From positions 1 to 64,000 of the forward strand of contig NZ_BJXJ01000023.1 of assembly GCF_007990935.1 (NCBI RefSeq): a stretch of DNA of 64,000 nucleotides, given 5' to 3'. Within the stretch, counting starts at the first letter, position 1. The number at the start of each line of letters is the position of its first letter. The notes under the pieces were generated by a model. The model searched no databases, was not told the DNA's origin, and saw only the letters and a list, made by a program, of their open reading frames with translations. Below, piece after piece: positions 30,158 to 41,495 of the stretch. Both the position numbers and the translations under genes were made by a program. This stretch comes from Vibrio sagamiensis NBRC 104589 (GTDB taxonomy: Bacteria > Pseudomonadota > Gammaproteobacteria > Enterobacterales > Vibrionaceae).

Positions 30158-30183
30158 AAAAGGGTTGGAAAACCAACCCTTTA
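30158..30183. terminator. Shared terminator between btuR and asmA
   Basis: AAAGGGTTGG-aaaa-CCAACCCTTT is a perfect 10-bp stem with T or A runs both sides, placed between two convergent genes. Confidence 0.85.
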
Positions 30184-30216
30184 CACAAAAGTTCTGCAGA
30201 GCCTAGAACATGTGGA

Positions 30217-32331
30217 TCATTTAAAAAAGTTATTTAAAATACCATCTACAGCATCTTTCACTTTTTCATCTTTGATCTTGTCGGTCAGTTTGTCCAAACC
30301 ACGATCTATTTCTTTTTGTGCTTTTTGTTTAAGAATATCATCAAAGACTAACTTAAATTTCGGGTCACTCCACTTTCCAGATACATTGATCGGAATCGTA
30401 AGATCTTTCAATTCATCGATACTTTGCCCTCCCTGCCCCTCAAGAGAACCAACGATAGAGGTACTGATAGTAAAATCCACGGTTTCATTCAGATAATTGG
30501 CCTTACCCTTACCTTGTACACGTAATAGTGGTGACTGGGCCTTTAAGTTATTTGTCGAAACCGTGCCTTTGTTGAGTGACAACGTCGCCGTCATTGCACT
30601 AAAGTCGGTTTTTTTCACTGCATTACTTGCATCTAATACTTCACCTTTAAACCGAGCATAATTTTCTCGGATAAGTTGCGCAACATTGATGCCGTTTACC
30701 GCGCCGTCAGCAAAGTTAATCGCTACAGTACCAACCAAATTCTTTTTAATGCCAGTGGATGTCAAACTACGACCATTCACATTGAGATCAATGCTACCTG
30801 TACCCTCCAACTTATCATTGTCAGCCACATCTTTAAGTAGTGGTTGAACATGGATATTGTTAATTGAAGATTTCGCTTGATAACGTGCTGGTGCCCGTGT
30901 CGCATCAAGCTTAGCTGTCGCATTAATCGAACCCTGATAAAGCTTTGAGCTAAAGGACGTCAGCTCAGCAATACCACGCTGAATAGAAAAGCTTGTTTTC
31001 ACTGCTGACATGGAGGCATTTGCAGCTTTAAATTGGTCGATAGCAATACTGCCTTTCACATCCAGGGCTTTTAAAGCCGATAAATCGGGCTCTACCTCTG
31101 GAGAAGTTTGATTATTAGCTATTGACTTAGACTTTTCTTCCGATGAATTATTTGCTTTAGACTGTGACTTGTCATGGCCAAGAAATTCATCCAGATTGAT
31201 ATTTGGGCTGTGTAGAGTGAAACGGATTTTGGGAATATCACCCAGAGTGACGTCCGCTTTGCCATCCAACGAAATGGCATTGGCGGTGAGTTTATCCAAA
31301 ACAAAGCTAAGGTGATTTTTGTTTAAATCAAAGGATAAATCAGAGTCCATCGCCACATTCATTGGTGACTGAGGCAATGCTTTACCATCGAAGCGTGATT
31401 TAAGCGTTAACTGTTTCAATAGGATGGTGCTTAATGCTTTATCTATCGTTAAATCGCCCGTGCCTTGCATATCTATAGTCATATCATTGGCTTGACCTTT
31501 GATAGCGTAAGTAAGCCGATTTGCCTTATCAAAGTCAAAGGTCTCTAAACGCAGAGATAAAGATTCGAACTGATTTTTGGGATCAGCATATGTTGCCTCA
31601 ACTTCGGTATTTTTCAACTCGTAGTGGGTAAGCCCCTGAGTAAGGTTAAATTCTGTTGAACCTTGAGCAGAGAACGATTGATCATTCATTTTCCCGTTGA
31701 GGCCAAAATCAAGACTCGTCCACTTTTCAAAAGCAAACTGAGAGAGATTTAGAGAAATATTATCCAGTTCAATATTACTTCCGGTCTGTTGATCTACCAT
31801 CTCAACAGAGCCATTTGAGATCGTGACACCAGCCAGCTCGATAACCCAACCATCACCGCTATTTTTAGGCTCAGGGCTTGCCTCTGCTTTTGGCTCTAAT
31901 TTCGTATCTGTTTTAGCCAGTTCAGCTTGCTTACTCTGCGCTTTGGTCAATGAGTCTAGGTTCTTACGACCGTCTTTTAATGTTTCGATATAAAAGTTTG
32001 CTCCATCAAGCGTCACATTGCCGATTTGCAGTTGCTTGCTTAGTAGCGGCATAACAGAAACATCGACACTCACCCTATCAACACTAAACAAGTTAGCTTG
32101 ATTAAAACCAGGTGGATTTTTCAATTCCGTTTTACCGAGCTCAAGGCCCAAAGATGGAAAGAATGTCCAACTGATATCACCATCAATCACTAATTCTAAT
32201 CCCGTTTGTTTGTGTGCTTGTTCAACAATCAGCGGTTTGAATTGATTCGGATTGATAAAAAGGACAAGTGCTAGTATCACGCCTAGAACAGCTATGATCG
32301 GAACCGCAATAACTAAGAGCAGTTTCTTCAT
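30217..32331 (-). CDS. asmA: AsmA-family envelope protein
   Basis: 704 residues. One N-terminal membrane helix (about 3-26) is followed by a long periplasmic beta-rich region with the AsmA pattern ISWTFFPSLGLELG near residue 55 and many DxxxxGL strands. A low-complexity Lys/Glu/Ser stretch interrupts it near 395-415. The C-terminal AsmA domain includes FADGAVNGINVAQLIREN. AsmA-like proteins are thought to act in phospholipid transfer or outer-membrane assembly. The gene stands alone. Confidence 0.88.
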   Translation of the reverse strand: MKKLLLVIAVPIIAVLGVILALVLFINPNQFKPLIVEQAHKQTGLELVIDGDISWTFFPSLGLELGKTELKNPPGFNQANLFSVDRVSVDVSVMPLLSKQLQIGNVTLDGANFYIETLKDGRKNLDSLTKAQSKQAELAKTDTKLEPKAEASPEPKNSGDGWVIELAGVTISNGSVEMVDQQTGSNIELDNISLNLSQFAFEKWTSLDFGLNGKMNDQSFSAQGSTEFNLTQGLTHYELKNTEVEATYADPKNQFESLSLRLETFDFDKANRLTYAIKGQANDMTIDMQGTGDLTIDKALSTILLKQLTLKSRFDGKALPQSPMNVAMDSDLSFDLNKNHLSFVLDKLTANAISLDGKADVTLGDIPKIRFTLHSPNINLDEFLGHDKSQSKANNSSEEKSKSIANNQTSPEVEPDLSALKALDVKGSIAIDQFKAANASMSAVKTSFSIQRGIAELTSFSSKLYQGSINATAKLDATRAPARYQAKSSINNIHVQPLLKDVADNDKLEGTGSIDLNVNGRSLTSTGIKKNLVGTVAINFADGAVNGINVAQLIRENYARFKGEVLDASNAVKKTDFSAMTATLSLNKGTVSTNNLKAQSPLLRVQGKGKANYLNETVDFTISTSIVGSLEGQGGQSIDELKDLTIPINVSGKWSDPKFKLVFDDILKQKAQKEIDRGLDKLTDKIKDEKVKDAVDGILNNFFK

Positions 32332-32375
32332 TTGTTTTTCCTTGCTTGATGTTTAGTGACAACTGTACTCTCAAG

Positions 32376-32407
32376 TATACCCAAGAGACTTTAAGATGCG
32401 AGATTCT
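32376..32407 (+). repeat. Dispersed repeat, diverged arm, copy C
   Basis: TATACCCAAGAGACTTTAAGATGCGAGATTC-like sequence matches the outer arm with a few changes; the partner arm is missing. Confidence 0.5.
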
Positions 32408-32574
32408 AAACCGAGCCTCTTATGCTAAGCATTGATAACTTGGCCCGAAGACTCAATTACGTTTTGCTACCGATTAACCTGTGGTGCTGTGGCTTACATT
32501 AAAAACAGGCCTAACCCAATTTAATCAATAGCGAAAACGACCATTCACTAAAATTGGTCGCTTAACGCTGACAA

Positions 32575-32604
32575 TAAAAAAGTGGCATATAAAATGCCAC
32601 TTCT
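32575..32604 (-). terminator. udk terminator
   Basis: AAGTGGCAT and ATGCCACTT form a 9-bp stem followed on the minus strand by T6. It lies about 35 bases past the udk stop. Confidence 0.85.
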
Positions 32605-32638
32605 TTTTAAACAAATAAAGCAATCACAACCTAAGTGA

Positions 32639-33280
32639 TTATGCTTTAAGCAATTTGGTGATGTGTGCTTTCAGTACATCAATCGCAATGCGGTTTTTCC
32701 CTCCACGAGGAACAATAATGTCGGCATGCTGTTTAGAGGGTTCAATAAATTGTAAAAACATTGGGCGCACGGTCTGTTGGTACTGCTTCAATACAGATTC
32801 CATCGTACGGCCGCGCTCTTCCACATCACGTCTCACTCGACGTAATAGACAAATATCAAGAGGCGTATCCATAAAGACTGTCGCATGCATCAGGTCACGA
32901 AGGCGTGGATCAGTTAAAAGCAAGATACCTTCAAGAATAATCACTTTCTTAGGTGTCATTGTCGTGGTATTGCTTGTGCGGGTATGCTCTGAGTAACTGT
33001 ATTCTGGTACTTCTACCGCTTGTCCACATACGAGCTGCTTCAAATGCTCACATAATAAATCGTGATCTAACGCACTCGGGTGGTCGTAGTTAGTCTTTAC
33101 ACGTTCTTCCATGCTTAATTGGCTTTGGTCATTATAGTAACAATCTTCCGTGATAACACCGATTTGATGATCGCCTACTTTTTCGCGTAGCTCATTGTAG
33201 ATTGTGCTAGCGATAAGACTTTTTCCAGAGGCAGAAGCGCCAGCTATACCGACGATGACGCATTGATTAATATCAGACAT
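32639..33280 (-). CDS. udk: Uridine/cytidine kinase
   Basis: 213 residues. The P-loop is [11 protein letters not shown] at about residues 11-21, with TEDCYY and the pyrimidine-binding YDHPSALD. It phosphorylates uridine and cytidine for salvage. It follows apbC at 300 bases on the same strand. Confidence 0.94.
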   Translation of the reverse strand: MSDINQCVIVGIAGASASGKSLIASTIYNELREKVGDHQIGVITEDCYYNDQSQLSMEERVKTNYDHPSALDHDLLCEHLKQLVCGQAVEVPEYSYSEHTRTSNTTTMTPKKVIILEGILLLTDPRLRDLMHATVFMDTPLDICLLRRVRRDVEERGRTMESVLKQYQQTVRPMFLQFIEPSKQHADIIVPRGGKNRIAIDVLKAHITKLLKA

Positions 33281-33580
33281 TATTTTGCACCCGATGATGA
33301 TTTTGAATCACATAAAAAGATAAACCGCACGATTATAGGGAGTTACCCCCTCAGATACTAGCTAGAATTAAGGTTTAATTATAAATTCTTACCATTACAC
33401 CTACCTCTCTCTAAGCAAACGGTTTCTGTGGCTAAATTCCGACCACCCGTTTTGCTCTAACTAGCAGACGACTCAATGACCTTGAACATTGTTAATGTTT
33501 AAATGGTGATGAAAGCTGCTTTCTATTTGAAGTTTCAAAACAAGTAAAAGTTTCCGAATATGTCTGTTGAACAAATAAGA
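33281..33580. other. apbC-udk intergenic region
   Basis: 300 bases, AT-rich, presumably with the udk promoter. I see no hairpin followed by T and no open frame with a ribosome binding site. Confidence 0.5.
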
Positions 33581-34654
33581 TTAATTCACCATAGTAAAAT
33601 TGATGGCATCTGGTTTAGATTTACCCTGCCAATACATGCTACTACATATACGATCAGCCAACTGCCTGTAGTTCGCAGCATGCTCACTTTCAGTACGTCT
33701 AACCACGGTAGGGATACCAGCATCAATATCTTCTCGCATTGAAATATGCAGAGGAATTTGCCCCAGTAACATAAGACCAAACTCTAGCGACATTTTCTCT
33801 GCCCCTCCTACACCAAAAATGTGCTCCACAGCACCGCATTGGCCACAGACATGATAGCTCATATTTTCAATTACGCCGACAACAGGGACATTGACCTTGT
33901 GAAACATCGCAGCCCCTTTACGCGCATCAGCTAAAGCGAGATCTTGTGGTGTCGTAATTAACACGCTGCCAGTGACAGGTATTTGTTGGGACAAGGTTAG
34001 TTGAATGTCGCCAGTGCCTGGGGGCATATCGATAACCAGATAATCAAGATCCGGCCAATCGGTCTCATTAAGTAGCTGTGATAATGCCCTAGATGCCATA
34101 GGACCACGCCAAATCGCTGCTTCTGATTTATCAACTAAGTAACCAATAGAGTGTGTATAAATACCATGAGCGGCAATGGGGGACATCCATTTGTCTTCTC
34201 TTACTATTGGCTTCGCTTGCGTTTGACCAAGCATCATCGGCACTGAAGGCCCATAAATATCAGCATCCAGTAAACCAACTTTTGCACCAGAATCTGCAAT
34301 GGCTAAAGCGAGATTAACCGCTGTGGTTGATTTGCCAACGCCTCCTTTTGCAGAGCTAACGGCTATAATATTTTTCACTCCCTTTACAGCTGTCGTTAGC
34401 TGAGTCTCAAGCGATTTTACATCCAGTCCTACATGGCAATCGATGTCAGGTACTTGCTGAGTAGACTGCTGTTGTTTAATCCACTGCTTGAGTAATATTT
34501 GCACGTCGTTACTGGCAAAAGGCAAAGCAATATTCACTCTATTTTCCACCACGCTGACGATACCATGCACATTTGCCCACCCTTCCACTAATTGTGGATG
34601 ATGAAATTGGTTCAACCATAGGCAAATATCTTGTTGTGAAATCAATGGATGCAT
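33581..34654 (-). CDS. apbC: Iron-sulfur cluster carrier ATPase (Mrp/ApbC)
   Basis: 357 residues. An N-terminal MIP18-like domain (about 1-85) is followed by a ParA/MinD-type ATPase with the deviant Walker A SSAKGGVGKSTT near residue 100. A CxxC pair in YHVCGQCGAVEHIFG near residue 275 binds the cluster. The gene is divergent from metG, the same pairing as in E. coli. Confidence 0.94.
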   Translation of the reverse strand: MHPLISQQDICLWLNQFHHPQLVEGWANVHGIVSVVENRVNIALPFASNDVQILLKQWIKQQQSTQQVPDIDCHVGLDVKSLETQLTTAVKGVKNIIAVSSAKGGVGKSTTAVNLALAIADSGAKVGLLDADIYGPSVPMMLGQTQAKPIVREDKWMSPIAAHGIYTHSIGYLVDKSEAAIWRGPMASRALSQLLNETDWPDLDYLVIDMPPGTGDIQLTLSQQIPVTGSVLITTPQDLALADARKGAAMFHKVNVPVVGVIENMSYHVCGQCGAVEHIFGVGGAEKMSLEFGLMLLGQIPLHISMREDIDAGIPTVVRRTESEHAANYRQLADRICSSMYWQGKSKPDAINFTMVN

Positions 34655-34817
34655 AGTTCTCTCCTCAATAACTCAAGTAATCGTAACACCCTATGCTGGG
34701 ATTAAGAACCCCAAAAAACTGGGGAAATCCTCGGTTTGATGCCTTGGAGTTAGCCTGTTGATGCGGTAGTATTATCCATCAAAATTTTTTCTACCTCTGA
34801 ATAAGCGAATATTAAGT

Positions 34818-36893
34818 ATGGCAAACGATCCAAGACTCTCTACTCCAAGGAAATTATTGGTAACTTGTGCCCTTCCGTACGCTAATGGTTCGATTCACCT
34901 AGGCCACATGCTTGAGCACATTCAGGCTGACATCTGGGTTCGCTACCAACGCCTACGTGGCAACACTGTAAACTTCATCTGTGCAGACGATGCTCATGGC
35001 ACACCAATCATGCTAAAAGCACAACAGATGGGAATTACACCAGAAGAGATGATCGCTGCTGTAAGTGAAGAACATCAAAAAGATTTTGCTGGCTTTGATA
35101 TTAGCTTTAATAATTATCACAGCACACACTCAGAAGAAAACCGTGAACTCGCTTCTCATATCTACCTTGAGCTGAAAAAAAATGGTTTTATTTCTAGCCG
35201 CACTATCTCTCAGTTGTTCGATCCTGAGAAAGAAATGTTTCTACCGGATCGTTTCGTAAAAGGTACTTGTCCTAAGTGTAAGTCAGAAGACCAATACGGT
35301 GACAACTGTGATAACTGTGGTGAGACGTACAGCCCAACTGAGCTGATCGATCCAAAATCAGCGGTTTCTGGCGCAACTCCAGTCATGAAAGACTCTGAGC
35401 ACTTCTTCTTCGACCTACCTCAGTTCGAAAGCATGCTAAAAGATTGGACTCGTTCAGGCTCACTACAAATTGAAACCGCGAACAAGATGCAAGAGTGGTT
35501 CGAGTCAGGCCTGCAACAATGGGATATCTCACGTGATGCGCCTTACTTCGGCTTTGAGATCCCAGGCGAGAAAAACAAGTTCTTCTACGTATGGCTAGAC
35601 GCACCTGTTGGCTACATGGCTTCTTTCAAGAATCTATGTGACAAAACTGAAGGCCTAGACTTCGACGAGTACTGGAAGAAAGACAGCTCCACTGAACTCT
35701 ACCACTTCATCGGTAAAGACATCGTTTACTTCCACTCGCTATTCTGGCCAGCAATGCTAGAAGGCAGCGGTTTCCGTAAGCCAAACAACGTATTCGTACA
35801 CGGCTACGTAACGGTAAACGGCGCGAAGATGTCTAAGTCTAAAGGTACGTTTGTTAAAGCAAGCACTTACCTAAACCACCTAGACCCAGAGTGTCTGCGT
35901 TACTACTACGCTGCAAAACTCAACAGCCGTATTGACGACCTAGACCTTAACCTTGAAGACTTCACTCAACGTGTTAACGCTGACGTAGTCAACAAGATTG
36001 TCAACCTAGCTTCTCGTAACGCTGGCTTCATCTCTAAACGTTTTGAAGGCAAGCTTGCTGAAAACTTTGCGGAGCCTGAACTATACAACGAGTTCGTTGC
36101 TGCAGCAGACCGCATCGCAGAGCTTTTTGAAACTCGTGAGTTTGGTCGCGCAATCCGTGAGATTACGGCACTAGCAGATAAAGCGAACCAATACGTTGAT
36201 GAAAAAGCACCTTGGGTTGTCGCAAAAGAAGAAGGCAAAGATCAGGAACTGCAAGAAATCTGTTCTGTCGGTATCAACTTGTTCCGCGTTCTGATGACTT
36301 ACCTGAAACCCGTGATGCCTGCACTAGCAGCACGTACTGAAGCTTTCCTTAACGAAGAGCTCACTTGGGAAGGCATTGCGACGCCGCTTACTGGTCACGA
36401 TATCACTAAGTTCAAAGCGCTGTTTAACCGTATCGATCCTAAGAACATCGAAGCGATGATCGAAGCATCAAAAGAAGACGCAGCAGCCGAAATGGCAGCA
36501 AAAGAAAAAGCAGAAGCGGAAAAGAACAAAGCGAACCAAACTGAGCTAGACAAAGATCCAATCGCTGACGAGATTGAATTCGATGCTTTCGCAGCGGTTG
36601 ATATGCGTATCGCTCGCATCATCTCGTGTGAAGAAGTGCCAAAAGCAAACAAACTGCTTAAGTTCCAACTAGATATCGGTGGCGAAACTCGTCAGGTGTT
36701 CTCTGGTATTAAGTCTGCGTACAAGCCTGAAGAGCTAGAAGGCAAACTAACTGTAATGGTAGCGAACCTAAAACCCCGTAAGATGAAGTTTGGTGTATCT
36801 GAAGGCATGATTCTGGCCGCTGGCCCGGGTGGCAGTGATCTATGGATTCTTGAGCCACACGAAGGCGCTCAGCCAGGTATGCGTGTGATGTAA
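34818..36893 (+). CDS. metG: Methionyl-tRNA synthetase
   Basis: 691 residues. The HIGH motif appears as SIHLGHM (about 23-29); zinc cysteines are in CPKC and CDNC around 146-162; KMSKS is in [10 protein letters not shown] near 335. A C-terminal EMAP-II-like tRNA-binding domain (about 590-691) serves dimerisation. A palindromic terminator follows 15 bases after the stop. Confidence 0.97.
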   Translation: MANDPRLSTPRKLLVTCALPYANGSIHLGHMLEHIQADIWVRYQRLRGNTVNFICADDAHGTPIMLKAQQMGITPEEMIAAVSEEHQKDFAGFDISFNNYHSTHSEENRELASHIYLELKKNGFISSRTISQLFDPEKEMFLPDRFVKGTCPKCKSEDQYGDNCDNCGETYSPTELIDPKSAVSGATPVMKDSEHFFFDLPQFESMLKDWTRSGSLQIETANKMQEWFESGLQQWDISRDAPYFGFEIPGEKNKFFYVWLDAPVGYMASFKNLCDKTEGLDFDEYWKKDSSTELYHFIGKDIVYFHSLFWPAMLEGSGFRKPNNVFVHGYVTVNGAKMSKSKGTFVKASTYLNHLDPECLRYYYAAKLNSRIDDLDLNLEDFTQRVNADVVNKIVNLASRNAGFISKRFEGKLAENFAEPELYNEFVAAADRIAELFETREFGRAIREITALADKANQYVDEKAPWVVAKEEGKDQELQEICSVGINLFRVLMTYLKPVMPALAARTEAFLNEELTWEGIATPLTGHDITKFKALFNRIDPKNIEAMIEASKEDAAAEMAAKEKAEAEKNKANQTELDKDPIADEIEFDAFAAVDMRIARIISCEEVPKANKLLKFQLDIGGETRQVFSGIKSAYKPEELEGKLTVMVANLKPRKMKFGVSEGMILAAGPGGSDLWILEPHEGAQPGMRVM

Positions 36894-36907
36894 TCTAGCG
36901 CACAAAA

Positions 36908-36937
36908 AAAACCCTACTAATTAGTAGGGTTTTTGTT
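36908..36937 (+). terminator. metG terminator
   Basis: AAAACCCTACTAA followed by its exact reverse complement is a 13-bp palindrome ending in T5. It may also end fadR on the other strand. Confidence 0.85.
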
Positions 36938-37000
36938 CTCTATTTCATCACTCGCAAGAAGATCGAAATACAAGCGTTTTATCACTAGTGATCTATTTGG

Positions 37001-37840
37001 CTAGCTATCATCTTCTGTAAAATTAGTTGGTAACTCTTGTTTCATCTCATTCCAAATTAGAGCACTTTCCATACCATAATGACGAATCACATTAGGTAGT
37101 TGCTCACGCTGACCTGTTTCACATGTCTCTAGCAATTGACGGTAAAAGCTCAATGCCAAATCACGTGATGCTGGATTTGAAAAATAGTAGGTACCGACTC
37201 GATCATACAGTTTTCTTAGACCATTGAAGATCAAACCATAAATTTGGTTACCAGAATGAAAAGCTAAACGCTGAAATAGCATGTAATCATAGTAGTTAAA
37301 GGTCTTAGCTAGAAGAATACCCTGACGTTTCGCTTCATCTTTTTCTACTTCTTCTTTTACGTTCTGTAAAATTTTCTCAGCAAAAGGGGAAGCCGCGATG
37401 AAATCATTCCAAGAAGGAGCATCAACCAATGCTTGACATGATTCAATTACATTTTGGATAGTACGTTCAGATGCTTCTTTATTTGTTTTGAATGCATAAC
37501 GCATGAAAATAGGACTGATATTAGTCCGAGCAGCAAGAAGATCTTCGACAATGTTAGATGCGTTTGCAACATCAAGTGTCATCAATGTATCCAATATATG
37601 TAGACCTGACGTCTCCATAAACTGATTTACTTTGGTTGGTTTACCATGTTGAATGGTCAACCAACCATCACGTGCTAAGCGTTGTAATACTTCACGCAAA
37701 GTGGTTCTGGTTACTCCAATCAATTCAGAGAGCTCTCGCTCTGCAGGTAAAATAGAACCAGGAGGGAAGCGACCGTTCCAAATGCTTTCAATGATATATT
37801 TTTCTGCAAAACCAGCAGGGCTTTTAGCCTTAATGACCAT
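37001..37840 (-). CDS. fadR: Fatty-acid-responsive regulator FadR
   Basis: 279 residues from the ATG at 37840 ([16 protein letters not shown]); E. coli FadR is 239. The N-terminal GntR winged helix (about 1-75) contains [21 protein letters not shown]. The acyl-CoA-binding domain has an extra block of about 40 residues near 138-175, known from Vibrio FadR and linked to a second ligand site. It represses fad genes and activates fabA/fabB when acyl-CoA is low. It is divergent from nhaB, as in E. coli. Confidence 0.95.
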   Translation of the reverse strand: MVIKAKSPAGFAEKYIIESIWNGRFPPGSILPAERELSELIGVTRTTLREVLQRLARDGWLTIQHGKPTKVNQFMETSGLHILDTLMTLDVANASNIVEDLLAARTNISPIFMRYAFKTNKEASERTIQNVIESCQALVDAPSWNDFIAASPFAEKILQNVKEEVEKDEAKRQGILLAKTFNYYDYMLFQRLAFHSGNQIYGLIFNGLRKLYDRVGTYYFSNPASRDLALSFYRQLLETCETGQREQLPNVIRHYGMESALIWNEMKQELPTNFTEDDS

Positions 37841-38473
37841 TCTGTGTGTATCCAATATTGAAATCCAGAGGGGATAAACTCATCATACCACTACTTCAGG
37901 CTTTGCGAAAATACGTGATTGATAAAATCAATCAAAATTTTACCATAGAGTCAACACTCTAATGTTGAGTTTATAGACTTTTACCCAAAATGAAGCATAA
38001 TATAGATATAAATTGAAACATTAATTATAGGTTATAACGTAAACTACAGATTATAAAGTAAATTAAATTTTCTTATTACTTTAATTGATACAATTTAATG
38101 CTGGCTTATGCAATTTACATTTTCCCTAATTAAACTATTTTACATCACTGGCTTAGGTATAATTTATAAATATTAACCAACTTTATTCAATAATGATTTA
38201 GCGCTATTTTGATCGCGTTATTGCAATTAAAATATCATTTTGCTTCAAACCGTCACTTTTTGTTATTGACTAATATAGCCTGAAGTGTAGAGTTGCGTTC
38301 AAAAATTACGTAGTGCTTAAGTTTACAACAAGTGATTTGTCATAACTTCAAGTAAAGGTATTAGTTGTTGTTTTTGTATTTCATTGTTTTAAAAGATAAA
38401 CGGCTTTTTTCAAACCCGCTCATAATCACTGCGCACGTGTCTAATTTTATTAACTGTAATAAAGAGATTTATT
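37841..38473. other. fadR-nhaB divergent intergenic region
   Basis: 633 very AT-rich bases with promoters for fadR and nhaB. The one clear element is the inverted repeat at 37916-37934. No open frame with a ribosome binding site was found. Confidence 0.55.
37916..37934. promoter_or_regulatory. Operator-like inverted repeat upstream of fadR
   Basis: TGATTGAT-AAA-ATCAATCA is a perfect 8-bp inverted repeat 76-94 bases upstream of the fadR ATG. It resembles an FNR box but has three central bases rather than four, and is not a FadR box. The binding factor is unknown. Confidence 0.4.
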
Positions 38474-40060
38474 ATGCCGATGTCACTCGGAAATGCCTTT
38501 ATCAAAAATTTTCTTGGTAAAGCACCAGACTGGTACAAAGTTGCCATTATTGCCTTTTTGATCATTAACCCAATTGTTTTCCTATTCATTGATCCATTCG
38601 TTGCTGGTTGGATGCTGGTTGGTGAGTTTATTTTCACCCTTGCAATGGCTCTAAAGTGTTATCCACTGCAACCCGGGGGCTTATTAGCCATTGAAGCCGT
38701 TGCAATAGGTATGACTAGTCCAGATAAAGTCAAGCATGAGCTGGTTGCTAACATTGAGGTTCTATTACTACTGGTCTTTATGGTTGCTGGCATATATTTT
38801 ATGAAGAATCTTTTGCTGTTTATCTTCACCAAAATCTTACTTGGCATTCGTTCAAAAACACGACTATCCGTGGCTTTTTGTTTTGCTGCAGCTTTCCTTT
38901 CTGCATTTTTGGACGCATTAACCGTTATTGCTGTAGTTATCAGTGTGGCTGTTGGTTTTTACTCGATCTACCACAAAGTGGCATCAGGTAATGCCATTGG
39001 TGATCATGACCATACTCAAGATGATACCATTACTGAACTCACTAGGGATGATTTAGAAAACTATCGCGCTTTCTTACGCTCGCTTTTGATGCATGCCGGT
39101 GTTGGTACCGCACTTGGCGGTGTAACAACTATGGTAGGTGAACCACAAAACTTAATCATAGCCGATCAAGCCGGCTGGTTCTTTGGAGAGTTTTTGATTC
39201 GAATGTCTCCAATCACTTTACCAGTCTTTATCTGTGGTTTGATAACCTGCGCGTTAGTCGAAAAACTTAAAGTGTTTAGTTACGGTACAAAGTTGCCTGA
39301 AAATGTACGTAAAATCCTTGTTGATTTTGACCGTGAGGAACGTAAAACTCGTACCAAGCAAGATGTCGCTAAATTATGGGTACAAGGCATCATTGCTGTC
39401 TGGTTAATTGCAGCTTTAGCACTGCATTTAGCTGCTGTAGGCCTGATTGGTTTATCTGTTATTGTACTAGCAACTGCATTTACTGGCGTAATCGAAGAAC
39501 ACTCAATGGGTAAAGCCTTTGAAGAAGCACTTCCTTTTACTGCTTTATTGGCAGTTTTCTTTGCTGTTGTTGCAGTCATTATCGATCAAGAATTGTTTAA
39601 GCCTGTGATTGATGCCGTTCTTGCTGTCGAAGATAAAGGATCACAACTGGCTCTGTTTTACGTCGCCAATGGTTTGCTTTCCATGGTTTCTGATAATGTA
39701 TTTGTAGGGACCGTGTACATTAACGAAGTTAAAGCTGCACTTGTTGAAGGAGCCATTTCTCGTGAACAATTTGATTTACTTGCAGTTGCAATTAACACAG
39801 GTACAAATTTACCTTCGGTAGCGACTCCTAATGGTCAGGCTGCTTTTTTGTTCCTACTCACTTCTGCGCTTGCACCTTTGGTACGACTGTCTTACGGTAG
39901 AATGGTATTGATGGCACTACCATACACTGTGGTACTGGCTTTAGTTGGTTTAATGGGTATCATGTTCTTCCTCGAGCCAGCAACCGAATTTTTCCACAAT
40001 GCAGGTTGGATTTCAGAAAGCTCTGGTGTCGAAACTAGCGTAATTTCGCATGGACATTAA
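38474..40060 (+). CDS. nhaB: Na+/H+ antiporter NhaB
   Basis: 528 residues with about 12 membrane helices and close similarity to E. coli NhaB (PDWYK start, ECF-free [42 protein letters not shown]). It exports sodium in exchange for protons, important for a marine bacterium. An alternative ATG lies two codons in. A terminator follows at 40093. Confidence 0.95.
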   Translation: MPMSLGNAFIKNFLGKAPDWYKVAIIAFLIINPIVFLFIDPFVAGWMLVGEFIFTLAMALKCYPLQPGGLLAIEAVAIGMTSPDKVKHELVANIEVLLLLVFMVAGIYFMKNLLLFIFTKILLGIRSKTRLSVAFCFAAAFLSAFLDALTVIAVVISVAVGFYSIYHKVASGNAIGDHDHTQDDTITELTRDDLENYRAFLRSLLMHAGVGTALGGVTTMVGEPQNLIIADQAGWFFGEFLIRMSPITLPVFICGLITCALVEKLKVFSYGTKLPENVRKILVDFDREERKTRTKQDVAKLWVQGIIAVWLIAALALHLAAVGLIGLSVIVLATAFTGVIEEHSMGKAFEEALPFTALLAVFFAVVAVIIDQELFKPVIDAVLAVEDKGSQLALFYVANGLLSMVSDNVFVGTVYINEVKAALVEGAISREQFDLLAVAINTGTNLPSVATPNGQAAFLFLLTSALAPLVRLSYGRMVLMALPYTVVLALVGLMGIMFFLEPATEFFHNAGWISESSGVETSVISHGH

Positions 40061-40092
40061 AATTTTAAGTTGCTAACGAAACTTATACGCGA

Positions 40093-40122
40093 TAAAAAGC
40101 TCTGACTATCAGAGCTTTTTCA
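40093..40122 (+). terminator. nhaB terminator
   Basis: AAAAAGCTCTG and CAGAGCTTTTT pair over five bases and end in T5. dsbB starts only 20 bases later. Confidence 0.85.
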
Positions 40123-40142
40123 CTTTCAACAGGACTGAATTC

Positions 40143-40679
40143 GTGACTATGTTTGCATCACTCAACCAATTTTCTAAAAGCCGACTATCATGGCTTACCT
40201 TATTTTTGGCGATCGTATTTTTTGAAGCCTGTGCCCTTTTTTTCCAGCATGTAATGACGTTGGCCCCTTGTGTAATGTGCATTTATGAACGCGTCGCCAT
40301 GATGTCAATCAGTGGAGCTGCACTGATTGGCCTCATCGCACCTCATAACCCGATCCTGCGTTGGCTTGCCTTAGCAGCCTGGGGAGCGAGTGCATATAAG
40401 GGATTAACGTTGGCGATGCAACACGTCGAATACCAATTTAATCCTTCCCCATTTGCTACTTGCGACTTGTTTGTCTCTTTCCCTGCTTGGGCACCACTCA
40501 ACCAGTGGGCTCCATGGATGTTTGAAGCCTATGGTGATTGTGCTGAAGTAGTTTGGCAGTTCTTTGGACTCTCAATGCCGCAGTGGTTAGTTGTGATATT
40601 TGCAGGTAATTTAATTGCTTTTGGTTTTGTGGTTTTATCACAGTTCTTCAGCTCAAAACGTATCGAAGCGGTCCAATAG
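40143..40679 (+). CDS. dsbB: Disulfide bond formation protein DsbB
   Basis: 178 residues from GTG, with AGGA 8 bases upstream; an ATG two codons in is also possible. Four membrane helices and two periplasmic cysteine pairs: CVMC near residue 43, and the pair in ATCDLF and YGDCAE. DsbB reoxidises DsbA and passes electrons to quinone. The fadR-nhaB-dsbB order is shared with E. coli. Confidence 0.94.
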   Translation: MTMFASLNQFSKSRLSWLTLFLAIVFFEACALFFQHVMTLAPCVMCIYERVAMMSISGAALIGLIAPHNPILRWLALAAWGASAYKGLTLAMQHVEYQFNPSPFATCDLFVSFPAWAPLNQWAPWMFEAYGDCAEVVWQFFGLSMPQWLVVIFAGNLIAFGFVVLSQFFSSKRIEAVQ

Positions 40680-40707
40680 AGGCGAAGTTCTAACGAAAAG
40701 TTAGCTT

Positions 40708-40744
40708 ATACACCCAAGTCACTACAAAGCACTTGGGTATATAA
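40708..40744. repeat. Dispersed palindromic repeat, short copy D
   Basis: ACCCAAGTcactacaaagcACTTGGGT, a short form with both arms, 30 bases after dsbB and 10 before the end of the UPF0149 gene. It may have been taken over as the shared terminator of these convergent genes. Confidence 0.65.
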
Positions 40745-40753
40745 CTAAAGGCA

Positions 40754-41362
40754 TTATTGACCACAACACTGCTTGAATTTTTTACCACTGCCACACGGAC
40801 AAAGGTCATTTCTTCCAACTTCTTTAAAAGGGTTAACACTTTTTGACTTCTTGCCCGCCATCAATTCATCCGCACCAAGTGCCACCTCATTCACCATTAT
40901 GTCCAGTTGAGCTTTTAATTCTGCTAATGTCGGTGGTTTCGACACGCCTGCTTCCAGCATCAATTGTTGGGTTTGCTTTTCATCTATCGCTAGCATCATC
41001 GTAGTAAGTAGAGCCTGCAACATACGTTCAAGGCCGTCATTCAAACCTACTTCTTGCCACTGCTCTTCGATTACTGGCCATATTGACATGAACCCTTCAG
41101 CAAAATCCGCCAGAGATTCTGAATCATCGCCAAGCAACGTTAGAACCGAATATTCATTGCGTAAAAGATAATTATGCTGTTTATGAATTTGTTCCTCGAT
41201 GCTCTTTTGAATACTCTTAAATCCATCTCCTAACAAAGGTTCTAACCAAACTTCAGGTGCCATTGACTTGGTCATTAAATTAGCTGCTAATACCGTGCCT
41301 TCTAAAAACAATGCAGATGGCTCAACCTGTGCTTCACCTTTATCAATTAATGTATATTGCAT
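40754..41362 (-). CDS. UPF0149 (YecA-like) protein with SEC-C zinc motif
   Basis: 202 residues. A helical UPF0149 domain fills about 1-150. The C-terminus is a SEC-C motif: GRNDLCPCGSGKKFKQCCG, as at the end of SecA, which binds zinc and contacts SecB or ribosomes. E. coli YecA has the same layout. The role is not known. It stands alone, convergent with dsbB. Confidence 0.85.
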   Translation of the reverse strand: MQYTLIDKGEAQVEPSALFLEGTVLAANLMTKSMAPEVWLEPLLGDGFKSIQKSIEEQIHKQHNYLLRNEYSVLTLLGDDSESLADFAEGFMSIWPVIEEQWQEVGLNDGLERMLQALLTTMMLAIDEKQTQQLMLEAGVSKPPTLAELKAQLDIMVNEVALGADELMAGKKSKSVNPFKEVGRNDLCPCGSGKKFKQCCGQ

Positions 41363-41411
41363 GCTATTTTGTCCCCATAATTTTGGGCTGCATTATACCT
41401 AAATAGCGACA

Positions 41412-41440
41412 AGATACCCAAATCATTGCAAGTTGCGAAT
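41412..41440 (+). repeat. Dispersed repeat fragment, copy E
   Basis: GATACCCAAATCATTGCAAGTTGCGAATAC-like sequence, a diverged outer arm 55 bases before the full copy. Confidence 0.45.
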
Positions 41441-41495
41441 ACATAGACAGATGCAGACATTCTCGATTGAGCAATACACCTACCCCGAGGCTATG

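Larger units (their letters stand above)
32332..32638. other. asmA-udk intergenic region
   Basis: 307 bases holding the udk terminator (32575-32604), a second imperfect hairpin (GCGACCA type, around 32531-32562) and one arm of the dispersed repeat (32376-32407). The asmA promoter should be near 32340-32400. No gene. Confidence 0.6.
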
